This document shows, piece by piece, positions 25,901 to 36,287 of a DNA stretch of 64,000 bases; within the stretch, counting starts at the first letter, position 1; each line of letters begins with the position of its first letter. The notes beneath the pieces were generated by a model. The model did no database searches and was not told the origin of the DNA. It worked only from the letters and a program-made list of their open reading frames with translations. Source of the DNA: Nocardioides sp. (GTDB lineage Bacteria; Actinomycetota; Actinomycetes; Propionibacteriales; Nocardioidaceae); NCBI GenBank assembly GCA_037045645.1, contig JBAOIH010000001.1:2208001-2272000 (forward strand), read 5' to 3'. The position numbers and the translations under genes are program-made.

Positions 25901-28348
25901 CAGCGGGCCGCACTGGGGCCGGTGGTCGTCGAGCTGCTCGTCACCGACGGCCGACTCGACCTCGACCCGAGGCTCGCCCGCGCCTGTCTCGCGGCCACCC
26001 AGGTCAACGCCACGGTCCTGCCCGTCGCTCCGGAGGGCCACGTCGCCCACCGGTCCTGGGCACCCGGGCCGGGCGGGGACCTCACAGAGGTGGCCCTGTT
26101 CCGCGACCTGCACCCGTGTCTGGCCGAACGCCTGGAGTTGTGGCGGCTACGTGACTTCGACCTCCAGCGCCAGCCCGCTCCCCCGGCGACGTTCCTCTTC
26201 ACCGGCACGGCCCGGGACGACGAGCGCGACAAGCGACTCTTCGCCCTCGCCGAGGTGCGCACTCTCACCGCCGCGCGCGACGACGAGGGCACCGTCACCT
26301 CCATCCCCGAGCTGGAGCAGACGCTGCTGCGCTGCTTCGACGCCTTCCGGGTCCACGACAGCACCCACAGTCGCCGCAGTCCCTTCGGCTGGAACCGGGT
26401 GATGGTCCAGGTCCAGCCACCCTGGGACTTCCCCGACGACGCGTTGCAGGGGGTCGCCCACCGGATCGCCCACGCGGCCCGCGGCCTCTCCCTCGACCAG
26501 ATCGTCCTGCGACTGCGCGGCACGGATCCGGGCGCCGAGGACAGGGTCGTCCACCTCACCCTGCTCGAGGGCGAGGGCGTCCAGATCGGCTTCAAGGCCC
26601 CCTCCGACCGGCCGCTGACCGTGCTGCGCGGCCACCGGCGTACGGCAGCACAGATGCGTCGCCGCGGTCTGCACCACCCGGCCGACATCGTGCGACTGCT
26701 CACCAGCCCCGGAGCAGCGCACTCCGACCTGCCCAGCGGCGACTTCACCGAGCTCGAACTCGTGGACGGCACCCTGGTGCCGGTCGAGCGCGAGATCGGT
26801 GAGAACGCCCACGGTGTCGTGATCGGCGAGATCACCAACCGCACGCCCAAGCACCCCGAAGGGATGCGGCGGGTGATCATCCTGAGCGACCCGAGCAAGT
26901 CGATGGCCTCGCTCGGCGAGGGCGAGTGCGTGCGCATCATCGCCGCGCTCGAGTTGGCCCACGAGCAGCGCCTGCCAGTGGACTGGTTCGCGGTGTCGTC
27001 CGGTGCTCGGGTCTCGATGGACAGCGGCACCGAGAACCTCGACTGGACCGCGCGTGTGCTCCGTACGATCATCGAGCTCGCCCAGCTCGACCTGGAGATC
27101 AACGTCGTGCTCACCGGCGTCAACGTCGGCGCCCAGTCCTACTGGGATGCCGAGGCCACCATGTTGATGCACACTCGAGGAGTGCTGATCGCCACCGGCG
27201 ACAACGCCATGGTGCTCACCGGCAAGGACGCACTGGACTACTCCGGCGCCGTGTCGGCGGACGACAACGCGGGCATCGGCGGCTACGAGCAGATCATGGG
27301 CCCCAACGGCCAGGCGCAATATTGGGCACCCTCGCTGATCGAGGCCTGCCACCTGCTGTTCCGGCACTACGCAGTCGCCTACGTCGCCCCGGGTGAGTCC
27401 GGTCCGCGTCGGGCACCGGTCACCGACCCCGCCGGACGCTCGATCGCGGCGTCGCCGCACCACTCCGGCGACGGAGGACCGTTCGCCACGGTCGGCGACA
27501 TCTTCGACGACGCCCTCAACCCCGAGCGCAAGCTGCCCTTCGACATCCGCTCCGTCATGGCCGCGGTCAAGGACGACGGCGACGACCCGCTGGAGCGCTG
27601 GCCCCACATGCGCGACGCCGAGAACGCCGTCGTGTGGGACACCCATGTCAGCGGCTTCCCCGTCCAGATGATCGGCATCGAGTCGCGAGACCTGCAGCGC
27701 CACAGCGTCACGCCCAACGACGGGCCGCGCCGCTGGTCTGCGGGCACGCTGTTCCCCCGGTCGTCGAAGAAGGTCGCCCGCGCCCTCAACGCCAGCAACG
27801 GCGTGCGGCCAACCGTCATCCTGGCCAACCTGTCTGGCTTCGACGGTTCGCCCGAATCGATGCGGGAGCTGCAACTCGAATATGGCGCCGAGATCGGTCG
27901 GGCCGTGGTCAACCACCGCAGCCCCCTCGTCTTCTGCGTCCTCTCCCGTTATCACGGCGGTGCGTTCGTGGTGTTCTCCAAGGCCCTCAACGAGCGCCTC
28001 GAGTCGATCGCGGTCGCCGGAGCCAGGGCCTCGGTCCTCGGCGGCGCGCCCGCAGCGGCCGTGGTGTTCGCACGCGAGGTGGCGCACCGCGTCGCGGCCG
28101 ACCCCCGGGTCGTCGAGGCGCAGGCGGCCGTGGACGCCGCCGGCCCCGACACCGTCGACCAGGCACGCCTCGAGCTGGCCGCGGTCCAGGACGAACTCAA
28201 GGGCCACTGCCGCGGTGTGGTCGGACGCGAGTTCGACGGCATCCACACCATCGAGCGCGCCAAGGAGGTCGGCTCCGTCGACCAGATCGTCACCGTCGAC
28301 GCCCTCCGCGACGCGATCGTCGCCACGCTGGAGTCGGAAGGACACTGA
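22925..28348 (+). pseudogene. Single-chain, eukaryote-type acyl-CoA carboxylase (two frameshifts)
   Basis: Restored length is 1807 residues. Order: biotin carboxylase (22925 to about 24300) with VKSAAGGGGMGIREV ATP-grasp loop, ECSIQRRRQK and EVNTRLQVEH; biotin carboxyl carrier with ESMKLES biotin Lys (about 24790-24815); a long central region resembling the ACC central domain of eukaryotic enzymes (about 25000-26750); then a carboxyltransferase (about 26750-28300) with SSGAR, SGAVSADDNAGIGGYE and ANLSGFDGSPESMREL. Frames change at 23329 (GAGCTC read as GAAGCTC) and 24466 (C missing after GAGCT) and compensate. Both sites are GAGCTC, so the gene is probably intact in the cell. Substrate length cannot be told. 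Confidence 0.8.
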
Positions 28349-28353
28349 CACCC

Positions 28354-30045
28354 ATGGCCCACGTGATCACCCAGGCTTGTTGCGCTGACGGGGCGTGCAC
28401 GACGGTGTGTCCGGTGGACTGCATCCACCCGACTCCGGCCGAGCGCGAATACCTCGTGACGGAGATGCTCTACATCGATCCGGACACGTGCATCGACTGT
28501 GGTCAGTGCGTGCCGGAGTGCCCGGTGGACGCGATCTATTCGGGCTATGACCTGCCTGACCACCTGGCCTCCTATGCGGCCATCAACGCCGAGTACTTCA
28601 AGGGCACCACGCTGGGCGACGTGCCGCGTCGGGTGGCGGCGCCGCCCGAGCTGCACGAGGACCAGCCGCTGCGGGTGGCGATCGTCGGGTCCGGCCCGGC
28701 CGGGTCCTACAGCGCCCACGAGCTGGTCGAGGTCGGCGGGTCGGGCATCCGGGTCGACATCTTCGACCGGCTGCCCACCCCGTTCGGTCTGGCCCGCCTC
28801 GGCGTGGCCCCGGACCACCTGGGCACCAAGCTGGTCATGCGTACCTTCAGCGAGCTAGGGGCCGACCCGCGGGTGCGGTTCCACCTCAACACCGAGATCG
28901 GGCGTGACATCACCGTCGAGGAGCTGCGCGAGCACTACCACGCGGTGTTCTTCACCCACGGTGCGTCGTCGTCGCGACGTCTGGGGATCGAGGGCGAGGA
29001 CCTGCCCGGCAGCCACGCCGCCACCCAGTTCGTCGCCTGGTACAACGGCCACCCCGACAGCCCCAAGCCCCGCGGGTGGCAACCGCCCAGTCACGTCGTG
29101 GTGATCGGCAACGGCAACGTCGCCATCGACGTGGCCCGTCAGCTCACCCTCGGTCCCGAACACCTCGCCGCCTCGGACATGGCCCCCTATGCCGTCGACG
29201 TGCTGAGCCGTGGCCTGGTCAAGGACGTCACCGTCGTGGGTCGACGCAGCGCGCTGCACGCCGCGTGCACCCTGCCCGAGCTCGAGGCGCTGGCCGACCG
29301 CACCGATATCGACGTGGTCGTGCCACCGGAGGACCTGGTGCTCACCGACCACGAGCTCGCTGCCGTGCGCGAGTCGGGCATGCTCCGGCTGAAGTACGAG
29401 CTGTTCCGGACCCTGTCCGAGCGACCCCACACGCGCGAGCGTTCGATCACGTTCCGCTTCCTGCTCACCCCCCAGCGCATCCTGGGCGAGAGCCACGCCG
29501 AAGGCATCGAGCTGGCCCGCAACCGGATGGTCTCCCTGGGCGATCGCACCGTCCTCGAACCCACCGGCGAGACCACCGTGCTGCCGACCAACCTCGTCCT
29601 GCGCTCGGTCGGCTATGCCGGTGTCGAGTTGCCCGGGCTGCCCTTCGACGAGGCCACCATGACCGTTCCCACCGACGGCGCCCGAGTGCTGACCGAGCCC
29701 GGTGGCGAGGTCATCCCCGGCCTCTATTCGGCCGGCTGGGTCAAGCGCGGCCCCAGCGGCGTGATGGGCACCAACAAGCTCGATGCCCAGGGCACCGTCA
29801 AGGTGCTGCTCGACGACGTCCGGGCCGGACGCATCGCCGCACCGGCGAAGTCCCTCGACGACCTCGACCGGCTCCTGCGCCAGCGGCAGCCCCAGGTCGT
29901 CCCGTGGCAGGGCTGGCAGGCGATCGAGGCCCACGAACTCGCCCACGGCACCGAGACCGGCCGCCCTCGCGTCAAGGTCACCTCCCGCGAGGCACTCGTC
30001 GAGTTCGCCGCCGCCCGACTCAGCACCGAGACGGAGGAACAGTGA
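28354..30045 (+). CDS. fprB: Ferredoxin-fused ferredoxin-NADP reductase (FprB type)
   Basis: 563 residues. The N-terminal 90 residues form a 7Fe/8Fe ferredoxin (CCADGACTTVCPVDC and CIDCGQCVPECPVD). The rest is an adrenodoxin-reductase-like flavoprotein with FAD site VAIVGSGPAGSYSAHEL and NADP site VVIGNGNVAIDVARQL. It moves electrons between NADPH and iron-sulfur partners, as in mycobacterial FprB. Its stop overlaps the molybdoenzyme start (TGATG), so it is very probably the electron partner of that enzyme. Confidence 0.9.
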   Translation: MAHVITQACCADGACTTVCPVDCIHPTPAEREYLVTEMLYIDPDTCIDCGQCVPECPVDAIYSGYDLPDHLASYAAINAEYFKGTTLGDVPRRVAAPPELHEDQPLRVAIVGSGPAGSYSAHELVEVGGSGIRVDIFDRLPTPFGLARLGVAPDHLGTKLVMRTFSELGADPRVRFHLNTEIGRDITVEELREHYHAVFFTHGASSSRRLGIEGEDLPGSHAATQFVAWYNGHPDSPKPRGWQPPSHVVVIGNGNVAIDVARQLTLGPEHLAASDMAPYAVDVLSRGLVKDVTVVGRRSALHAACTLPELEALADRTDIDVVVPPEDLVLTDHELAAVRESGMLRLKYELFRTLSERPHTRERSITFRFLLTPQRILGESHAEGIELARNRMVSLGDRTVLEPTGETTVLPTNLVLRSVGYAGVELPGLPFDEATMTVPTDGARVLTEPGGEVIPGLYSAGWVKRGPSGVMGTNKLDAQGTVKVLLDDVRAGRIAAPAKSLDDLDRLLRQRQPQVVPWQGWQAIEAHELAHGTETGRPRVKVTSREALVEFAAARLSTETEEQ

Positions 30046-32331
30046 TGAGCGCCCCCGATGACGGCACCCGGCAGGAGTTGCGGGTCGTACAGCGCCTGTG
30101 TCCCTTCTGCGAGGCGACGTGCGGCCTGGAGCTGACCCTGCGCGGATCCCACGTGGTCCGCACGGCCGGTGACGGGCAGGACGTGTTCAGCAAGGGCTAC
30201 ATGTGCCCCAAGGGCGCGAGCCTAGGTGAGCCTCCACGACGACCCCGACGCGCTGCGGCAGCCCGTCATCCGCGAGGGCGAGGAGTTCCGTACGGTCTCC
30301 TGGGACAAGGCGTTCGACAAGGTCGCCGAGCTCGTCGGCAAGGTCCTCGACGAGCACGGCCCCGAGGCGATGGCGGTCTATCTGGGCAACCCGGTCGGGC
30401 ACAATCTGGCCGGACTGCTCTATCCCCGTGCCTTCATCGCGCCGCTGGGCACGCCCAACCTCTACACCGCCTCGACACTCGACCAGCGCCCCAAGGACCT
30501 GGCCAGCGGCCTCATGTACGGCGACCGCTACACCCTGGCCGTACCCGACCTGGACCGCACCGACTTCCTGATCATCCTGGGCGCCAACCCGATGGAGTCC
30601 AACGGCAGCCTCGCCACTGCTCCGGGCTGGCCGCGGCGCCTGCGGGCCCTGCAGGAGCGCGGCGGGGAGTTCGTCGTGGTGGACCCCGTCCTCACGCGTA
30701 CGGCCGAGTTCGCCGACCAGCACCTGCGGCCACGGGTGGGCAGCGACGCCGCCCTGCTCACCAGCATGGCCCACGTCCTGTTCGATGAGGACCTGGTCGA
30801 CCTCGGCCGACTGGAGGAGTTCGTCCTCAACGTCGACGACGTGCGTGCGGCTGTGGCCGACTTCTCCCCCGAACGCCTCGAGGGGTGGACCGCCATCCCC
30901 GCCGAGGTCGTACGCGACCTGACGCGGCGCCTGGCCGGCGCTCGCCGTGCGGTCGTCTATGGCCGCATCGGCACCGCAACGACCCTTTTCGGGTCGATCG
31001 CGTCGTGGATGGTCGAGGTGCTCAACACCCTCACCGGCAACCTCGACCGGGTCGGCGGCGCGATGTTCCCCAACCCGCCGAGCGGGTCGATCAACACCCA
31101 GGGCACGCCGCGTTTCGGTCCGCCGATGCGCACCGGTCGGTTCCGCACCCGCGTGAGCAACGCACCCGAGTTGTTCGGCGAGCTGCCGACCGCGTTGCTC
31201 TCCCAAGAGATCGACACCCCTGGCCCCGGGCAGTACCGCGGCATGATCCTGATCAGCGGCAACCCCGTGGTGTCCAACCCCAACTCGGAGCGGATGGACG
31301 CGGCGATGGCCTCGCTCGACGCGCTCATCGCGGTCGACCCCTACATCACCGACTCCACCCGCCACGCCCACGTGATCCTGCCGCCGCCCTCGGCCCTGCA
31401 GCGCAGTCACCTCGACGTGCACTTCGCCATGTGGTCGGTGCGCAACACCGCCCGCTACTCCCCTGCCGTGCTGCCGCTCGAGCCCGGCCAGCTGGAGGAG
31501 TGGGAGATCATGTGCCGCCTCGGCGCGATCTTCGAGGGTAAGGGCGCCTCCATCGCCGACATCGACGACAACCTCGTGCGCTATCTCATCGCGCGCGAGG
31601 CCAAGCAGCCGGAGTCCCCCATCCACGGCCTGGCCGTCGACGAGGTCATGGCGGCTCTCGAGCCCCGTACGGGCCCCGAACGCATCCTCGACTTCCGGCT
31701 GCGCGTCGGTCCCTACGGCGACGGGTTCGGGCACGGCACCGGCACCCTGACGATGGACCTGCTCGAGCAGCACCCCCACGGCATCGACTTCGGGCCCATG
31801 CAGCCGCGCCTGCCCGACGTGCTGCGCACCCCTACCGGCATGGTCGACCTCGCGCCCGAGATCCTCGTCAACGACCTCGACCGCCTTTCTCGCGCGGTCG
31901 ACGAGGGCCCGGTCGAGGGCCTCGTGCTCATCGGTCGACGCCACCTGCGCTCCAACAACTCCTGGATGCACAACGTCCCCAACCTGATGACCGGACGCGA
32001 CCGCTCCCGGCTCCAGATGAACTCCGACGATGCCGCCGCTCGCGGCCTGATCACCGGCAGCTTGGCCCGCGCCACCACCAAGACCTCCAGCGTCGACGTG
32101 CTCGTCGAGGTCACTGACCGCATGGCGCAAGGGGTCGTGTCCCTGCCGCACGGCTGGGTGCACGGCAGCGGCCCAATCGGCATGCGCACCGCTGCCTCCC
32201 GTCCCGGCGTCAACAGCAACCGCCTGGCCAGCTCCGACCTCGACGTTCCGTCGTGGAACGCCATCCTCAGCGGCATCCCGCTCGAGGTGTCCGCCGCACC
32301 AGTGGAAGCCGACGAAAGGGCACGACGATGA
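30045..32331 (+). pseudogene. Molybdopterin-dependent oxidoreductase (one frameshift)
   Basis: Restored length is 761 residues. N-terminal 4Fe-4S site: Cys19, Cys22, Cys26 and Cys54 (CPFCEATC and MCPKG). Then the bis-MGD domains of the formate dehydrogenase/nitrate reductase superfamily, with ISGNPVVSNPNSERMD and a C-terminal MoCo-binding RSNNSWMHNVPNLM. The motif KGASLGELHDD is broken at 30228-30232, where GAGCTC appears as GAGCCTC. The Mo-ligand region reads TASTLDQRPK with no Cys or Sec, so it is neither formate dehydrogenase nor NapA-like. It is coupled to the FprB gene and the acyl-CoA ligase by overlaps. Hydroxylase or reductase of a pathway intermediate is possible. Confidence 0.8.
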
Positions 32332-34016
32332 CCAGCTCCTCCGGATCCGCACTCGCGTTCCGCCCTCACCCCGAGGCCGACGCCGAGCGCTACCGCGCCG
32401 TGGGCTGGTGGCCCCAGACCACCCTGGTCCACGACATCTATGACTGGGCCGTCCGGCAGCCGCGCCACGCGGCGATCGTGAGTTATCGCGCCGGTGCCAC
32501 GACCTCCGACACGACCACATATGGCCAACTCACCGCGATGGCGGACCGCTTCGCCGCCTCCCTCGTGGAGCTGGGCGTGGAGAAGGACGACGTCGTCTCG
32601 ATCCAGGTGCAGAACGGCTGGGAGTTCGCCGTCGCCGCGATCGGTGCCGCTCGGGCCGGCGCGATCGTCAACCCGCTCGTCACGATCTTCCGTCGGCGCG
32701 AGCTCTCCTTCATGCTCGCCCGGGCGGACTCGCGGGTACTCGTGGTGCCGGGCGTGCTGCGCGGCTTCGACCACGCGGCACTGGCCATGGAACTGGTCGA
32801 GGAGCTCGACGGGCTGCAGCACGTCGTCGTCGTCGACACCGACGGCACCACCCCGCCCGAGGGCGCCACCCGGTTCAGCGATCTCATCGCGCACGGCGCG
32901 ACGGACCCGGCGCAGGTGCTGGCAGGGCGCGAACGCGGCACCGACGAGCTCGCGTCGCTGATGTACACCTCCGGCACGACCGGCGAACCCAAGGGGACGC
33001 TGCACACCTACAGCACGCTGTGGTCTGCGGGCCAGGCCGTGTTCGACAACCTCGGCCTGACCCACGAGGACGTGGCGTTCATGGCCTCCCCGATGGGGCA
33101 CCTCACCGGCTATCTGTGGGGCCTTCTCATCCCACTGTCCCGCGGCATGACCACGGTGTTCCAGGAGGCCTGGAATCCCGGTCAGTTCCTCGACGTCATC
33201 GCAGACGAGGGCATCACCTGGACCATCGGCGCCACCCCGTTCGTGGTCGACTCCGTCGCCGAGCAGCAGGACCACCCTCGCCGGTTCGACTCCCTGCGCA
33301 TCTTCGTGTGCGCGGGTGCGCCGATCCCGCCGGTGCTCTGCGTGCAGGCCGAGGAGGTGCTGGGCGCCAAGCTGGTCGCCCAGTGGGGCACCTCGGAGTG
33401 CGGCGGCTGCACGATCCACTCCCTCGACGACAGTGTCGACGTGGTCGCTGACAGCGACGGTCGTCCCAACGGCTACATGGAGGTCAAGCTCCTGGCCCCC
33501 GACGGCGGCCCCGCCCCGGTCGGCAGCGAGGGCAGGCTCGTTGTACGAGGACCGAGCGTGTTCGTCAACTACATCGGTCGCCCCGATCTCTATGACGAGG
33601 TCGTGAGCGCCGATCACTGGTTCGACACCGGCGACCTCGGCATCGAACGTCGCGACGGCACCATCCGGATCACCGGGCGGGCCAAGGACATCATCATCCG
33701 CGGCGGGGAGAACATCCCGGTCGTGGAGGTGGAGAACCTCCTCTACACGCATCCCGCGGTGAAGGAGGTCGCCGTGATCGGCGTCCCGGACCACCGGCTC
33801 GGCGAGAAGGGATGTGCGGTGGTCGTCTCGGACGGCACGCCCCTGACACTCGCCGATCTGACCCGGTTCCTCGACGAGCACGGCATGGCCAAGCAGTACT
33901 GGCCCGAACACCTGGTCGTGCTCAACGAGATGCCGCGCACGCCCAGCGGAAAGATCCAGAAGTTCATCCTCAAGGACACCGTCCCCGGCTCACTCGATGC
34001 CGGTGCCGGTGTCTGA
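32328..34016 (+). CDS. Acyl-CoA ligase (ANL family) 1
   Basis: 562 residues of AMP-forming acyl-CoA synthetase. P-loop-like YTSGTTGEPKG, the GAPIPP and QWGTSECGG substrate and A5 motifs, DTGDLG, and the catalytic Lys in PSGKIQKF near the end. The short N-terminal half and overall sequence resemble the cyclohexanecarboxylate-CoA ligase (AliA) group more than long-chain FadD. Start ATG 32328 overlaps the molybdoenzyme stop (ATGA). It activates a carboxylic acid with ATP and CoA; the substrate is not determined by sequence. Confidence 0.85.
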   Translation: MTSSSGSALAFRPHPEADAERYRAVGWWPQTTLVHDIYDWAVRQPRHAAIVSYRAGATTSDTTTYGQLTAMADRFAASLVELGVEKDDVVSIQVQNGWEFAVAAIGAARAGAIVNPLVTIFRRRELSFMLARADSRVLVVPGVLRGFDHAALAMELVEELDGLQHVVVVDTDGTTPPEGATRFSDLIAHGATDPAQVLAGRERGTDELASLMYTSGTTGEPKGTLHTYSTLWSAGQAVFDNLGLTHEDVAFMASPMGHLTGYLWGLLIPLSRGMTTVFQEAWNPGQFLDVIADEGITWTIGATPFVVDSVAEQQDHPRRFDSLRIFVCAGAPIPPVLCVQAEEVLGAKLVAQWGTSECGGCTIHSLDDSVDVVADSDGRPNGYMEVKLLAPDGGPAPVGSEGRLVVRGPSVFVNYIGRPDLYDEVVSADHWFDTGDLGIERRDGTIRITGRAKDIIIRGGENIPVVEVENLLYTHPAVKEVAVIGVPDHRLGEKGCAVVVSDGTPLTLADLTRFLDEHGMAKQYWPEHLVVLNEMPRTPSGKIQKFILKDTVPGSLDAGAGV

Positions 34017-34070
34017 ACCCGAGTTCCATCCCTGCCGCACCTGCGGCCCCTACAGTGAAAGGCGGCGTCG

Positions 34071-34841
34071 ATGACGTCCTACACCGAGATCCTCACCGAC
34101 GTGACCAACGGCGTCGGCCGGATCACCTTCAACCGCGTCAACCGGCGCAACGCTCTGAGCATCGAGGTCTTCACCGACCTCAGCGACTGCCTCGACGAGT
34201 GGAAGACCAACGACGAGGTCGCCTGCGTGATGATCACGGGCGGTGAGGACGTCTTCTGCGCTGGCCTCGACCTCAAGTTGCAGTCGATGTTCAACAACCT
34301 CGAGCGGCGTGCGGCCTATTCGGAGGCGTGCCTGCGCGCCTACGGCACGCTGCTGGACTACCCCAAGCCCACGGTGGCGGCCGTGGGTGGCCCCGCGCTC
34401 GGCGGCGGCTGCGACATCGCTGTCTTCTGCGACATCCGCGTGGGCGCGCGCAACGTGATCATGGGTTACCCCCAGATCAAGATGGGCCTGACCCCCTACT
34501 TCTCCCCGCTGTGGAAGATCGTCGGGCTCAGCCAGGCCAAGCTGCTCACCTTCTCCGGTGACCGCATCGACGCTGAGGAGGCCTTCCGCATCGGCCTGCT
34601 CGACCGTCTCGTCGACGCCGGTGGCGTCCTCGACGCGGCCACCGAGCTGTGCGAGTCGATCGCGGGCACCACCACCGCCTCGGCCGCCAACAACAAGGAG
34701 ATGGCGCTGCGCTCGCCCGCCATGGACCCGATCAGCGCACTGGCCTACGAGACGCTCGCCTACCGCGAGGTCATCTGGCACGACGAGGTCGTGGAGCGGA
34801 TCAACTCCGCCTACAGCAAGATCAGCTCCAGCATGAAGTAG
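34071..34841 (+). CDS. Enoyl-CoA hydratase/isomerase family protein (crotonase 2)
   Basis: 256 residues. Crotonase motifs NRVNRRNALS, VFCAGLDLK (first oxyanion loop) and GGPALGGGCDIAVFCDIRV (second loop). The usual catalytic Glu pair is not evident; the segment YPQIKMGLTPYF sits where hydratases have the second Glu. It ends the plus-strand ligase operon, followed by a strong hairpin. Related to crotonase 3 at 43700. A ring-cleaving or isomerase function is as likely as hydration. Confidence 0.8.
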   Translation: MTSYTEILTDVTNGVGRITFNRVNRRNALSIEVFTDLSDCLDEWKTNDEVACVMITGGEDVFCAGLDLKLQSMFNNLERRAAYSEACLRAYGTLLDYPKPTVAAVGGPALGGGCDIAVFCDIRVGARNVIMGYPQIKMGLTPYFSPLWKIVGLSQAKLLTFSGDRIDAEEAFRIGLLDRLVDAGGVLDAATELCESIAGTTTASAANNKEMALRSPAMDPISALAYETLAYREVIWHDEVVERINSAYSKISSSMK

Positions 34842-34859
34842 TCAGCACTCGCTCCACGC

Positions 34860-34893
34860 CAGTGGCGCCGTCCCCTCCGGGGCGGCGCCACTG
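34860..34893 (+). terminator. Hairpin after crotonase 2
   Basis: An 11-bp perfect stem (CAGTGGCGCCG and its complement) with a 12-base loop, 18 bases after the stop of the plus-strand gene. Confidence 0.7.
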
Positions 34894-34929
34894 TCCTTGT
34901 GTGCTCCGGGTCGTTCCACGCACACACGA

Positions 34930-34965
34930 ACGAGGGCGCCGCCCGGATTCGGACGGCGCCCTCGT
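34930..34965 (-). terminator. Hairpin for the convergent ABC transporter operon
   Basis: A 12-bp perfect stem (ACGAGGGCGCCG and complement) about 45 bases past the end of the minus-strand binding-protein gene. With the hairpin at 34860 it isolates the two convergent operons. Confidence 0.65.
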
Positions 34966-35008
34966 GAGGGTCCTCGGCGGGTTGGGAGGTGCCCGACGAG
35001 AGGTGCGA

Positions 35009-36185
35009 CTACTCGATCGTCACCTGCTGGTTGCTGCCTCCCTTGGCCTGGTAGGTCACCAGGAAGGAGCCACCGAAGCCGTCGTGGCTGTCGGCGAAGG
35101 AGATGGTCGAACCGGTCGAACCGGCAGCACCGTCGAGCGGCTCGAGGCCGGTGATGGCCTCGGCCAGCTTGTCGCCGGCGCCGTCGCCCTTGGTGTCGAT
35201 GAGTGCCTGGATCGCGATCCGCGTGGCGTCATAACTCTGGACGGCCGCGTCGGGGTACTGCTGCTTGGCGTCGTACTCCGCCTCGTAGGCCTCCTTGAAC
35301 TCCTTGAAGGCCGGCTTCTCGGTGTCGACCGACGCCGGGAAGTAGGCACCGGGGAAGCTTGTCGTAGGCGTCGCCGCCGACCTCGAAGGCGTCGGGGAAG
35401 CCCACGCCGACCAGACCGATGATCGGGATGTCCACGCCCTGCTCGACCATCGTCTTGGCGATGAGGCCGTGGTCGGCGCCAGTGGAGCCACCGATCATGA
35501 CGGCGTCGGCACCCTGGTCACCCAGCGAGCGCACCGGGCCGGACATGTCCGTGCCGGCGAGCGCATACTCGATCGGCTTGCCCGACAGCGGCAGGGAGAT
35601 CTCCTTGGCGAACTGCTCGAACATGCCGGCGAGGGCGGGACCCACCGCGCCGTTGTCGGCGAGGATGCCGGCCTTCTTGGAGCCGAGCGCCTGGGTGATC
35701 TCGGCGACCGCCCTGGCCTGGTCGATGGCGGTGGCGGCGACACGGAAGGTGTACTTGGCGCCGTCGGTGATGCCGGGCGAGGACGAGGCCGAGGCCAGGT
35801 AGACGACCTTGTTGCGCTCGGCGACCTCGCGGATGGCGAGGCCCTCGGCACTGGAGAGGCCACCGACGAGCACGGCGACCTCGTCGACGGTGATGGCACG
35901 GGTCGCGACGCGGGAGGCGACGTCGGGCGAGAGCTCGTCGTCATAGACCTTGAGCTCGATGTCCTTGCCGTCGATGCCGCCGTCCTCGTTGGCCTGAGCG
36001 ACGGCGAGCTTGGCCGCGTTGACCATCATCTCGGCGGTGTCGGCGTTGGAGCCCTTGAGCGGGGCGACGAAGCCGATGGTGACCTTGTCGTCGCTGCTGC
36101 CCGAGCCGCCGCCGCACGCGCTCAGCGCGAGGAGGGCCGCGGCGGCCACGGGGGCCACCAGAATCTTGCGCAAACTGCTCTTCAT
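35009..36185 (-). pseudogene. Liv-type ABC substrate-binding lipoprotein (one frameshift)
   Basis: Restored length is 391 residues. Lipoprotein signal MKSSLRKILVAPVAAAALLALSAC with lipobox LSAC, then the periplasmic type I fold (KVTIGFVAPLKGSNADTAEMM, VLVGGLSSAEGLAIREVAE). The frame changes at 35356-35360, where AAGCTC became AAGCTTC; the C-terminal third continues in the next frame as GAYFPASVDTEKP. Family members bind branched-chain amino acids, amides or aromatic acids; in this cluster the ligand is probably the catabolised acid. The break is at an AGCTC site and may be artefactual. Confidence 0.8.
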
Positions 36186-36287
36186 GTCGGTTCTCCTGGG
36201 GTGTGTCACCGGTGGTGGCCGGTGGACTGGGTGGGGCTGGTGCTGGGTGGTGCGGGTTTCCGAGAGGGAGGTTCGGAGGCGGCTGCC

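Noticed and set aside
20582..28348. Polyketide or fatty acid biosynthesis cluster
   Set aside because: A KAS II-like gene and a carboxylase are present, but no ACP, acyltransferase, ketoreductase or dehydratase set; the surroundings are beta-oxidation genes.
26147..28351. A 734-codon open frame antisense to the carboxylase
   Set aside because: Composition is Val/Gly/Asp/His-rich repeats typical of reverse-strand reading in GC-rich genes; no start signal or family match.
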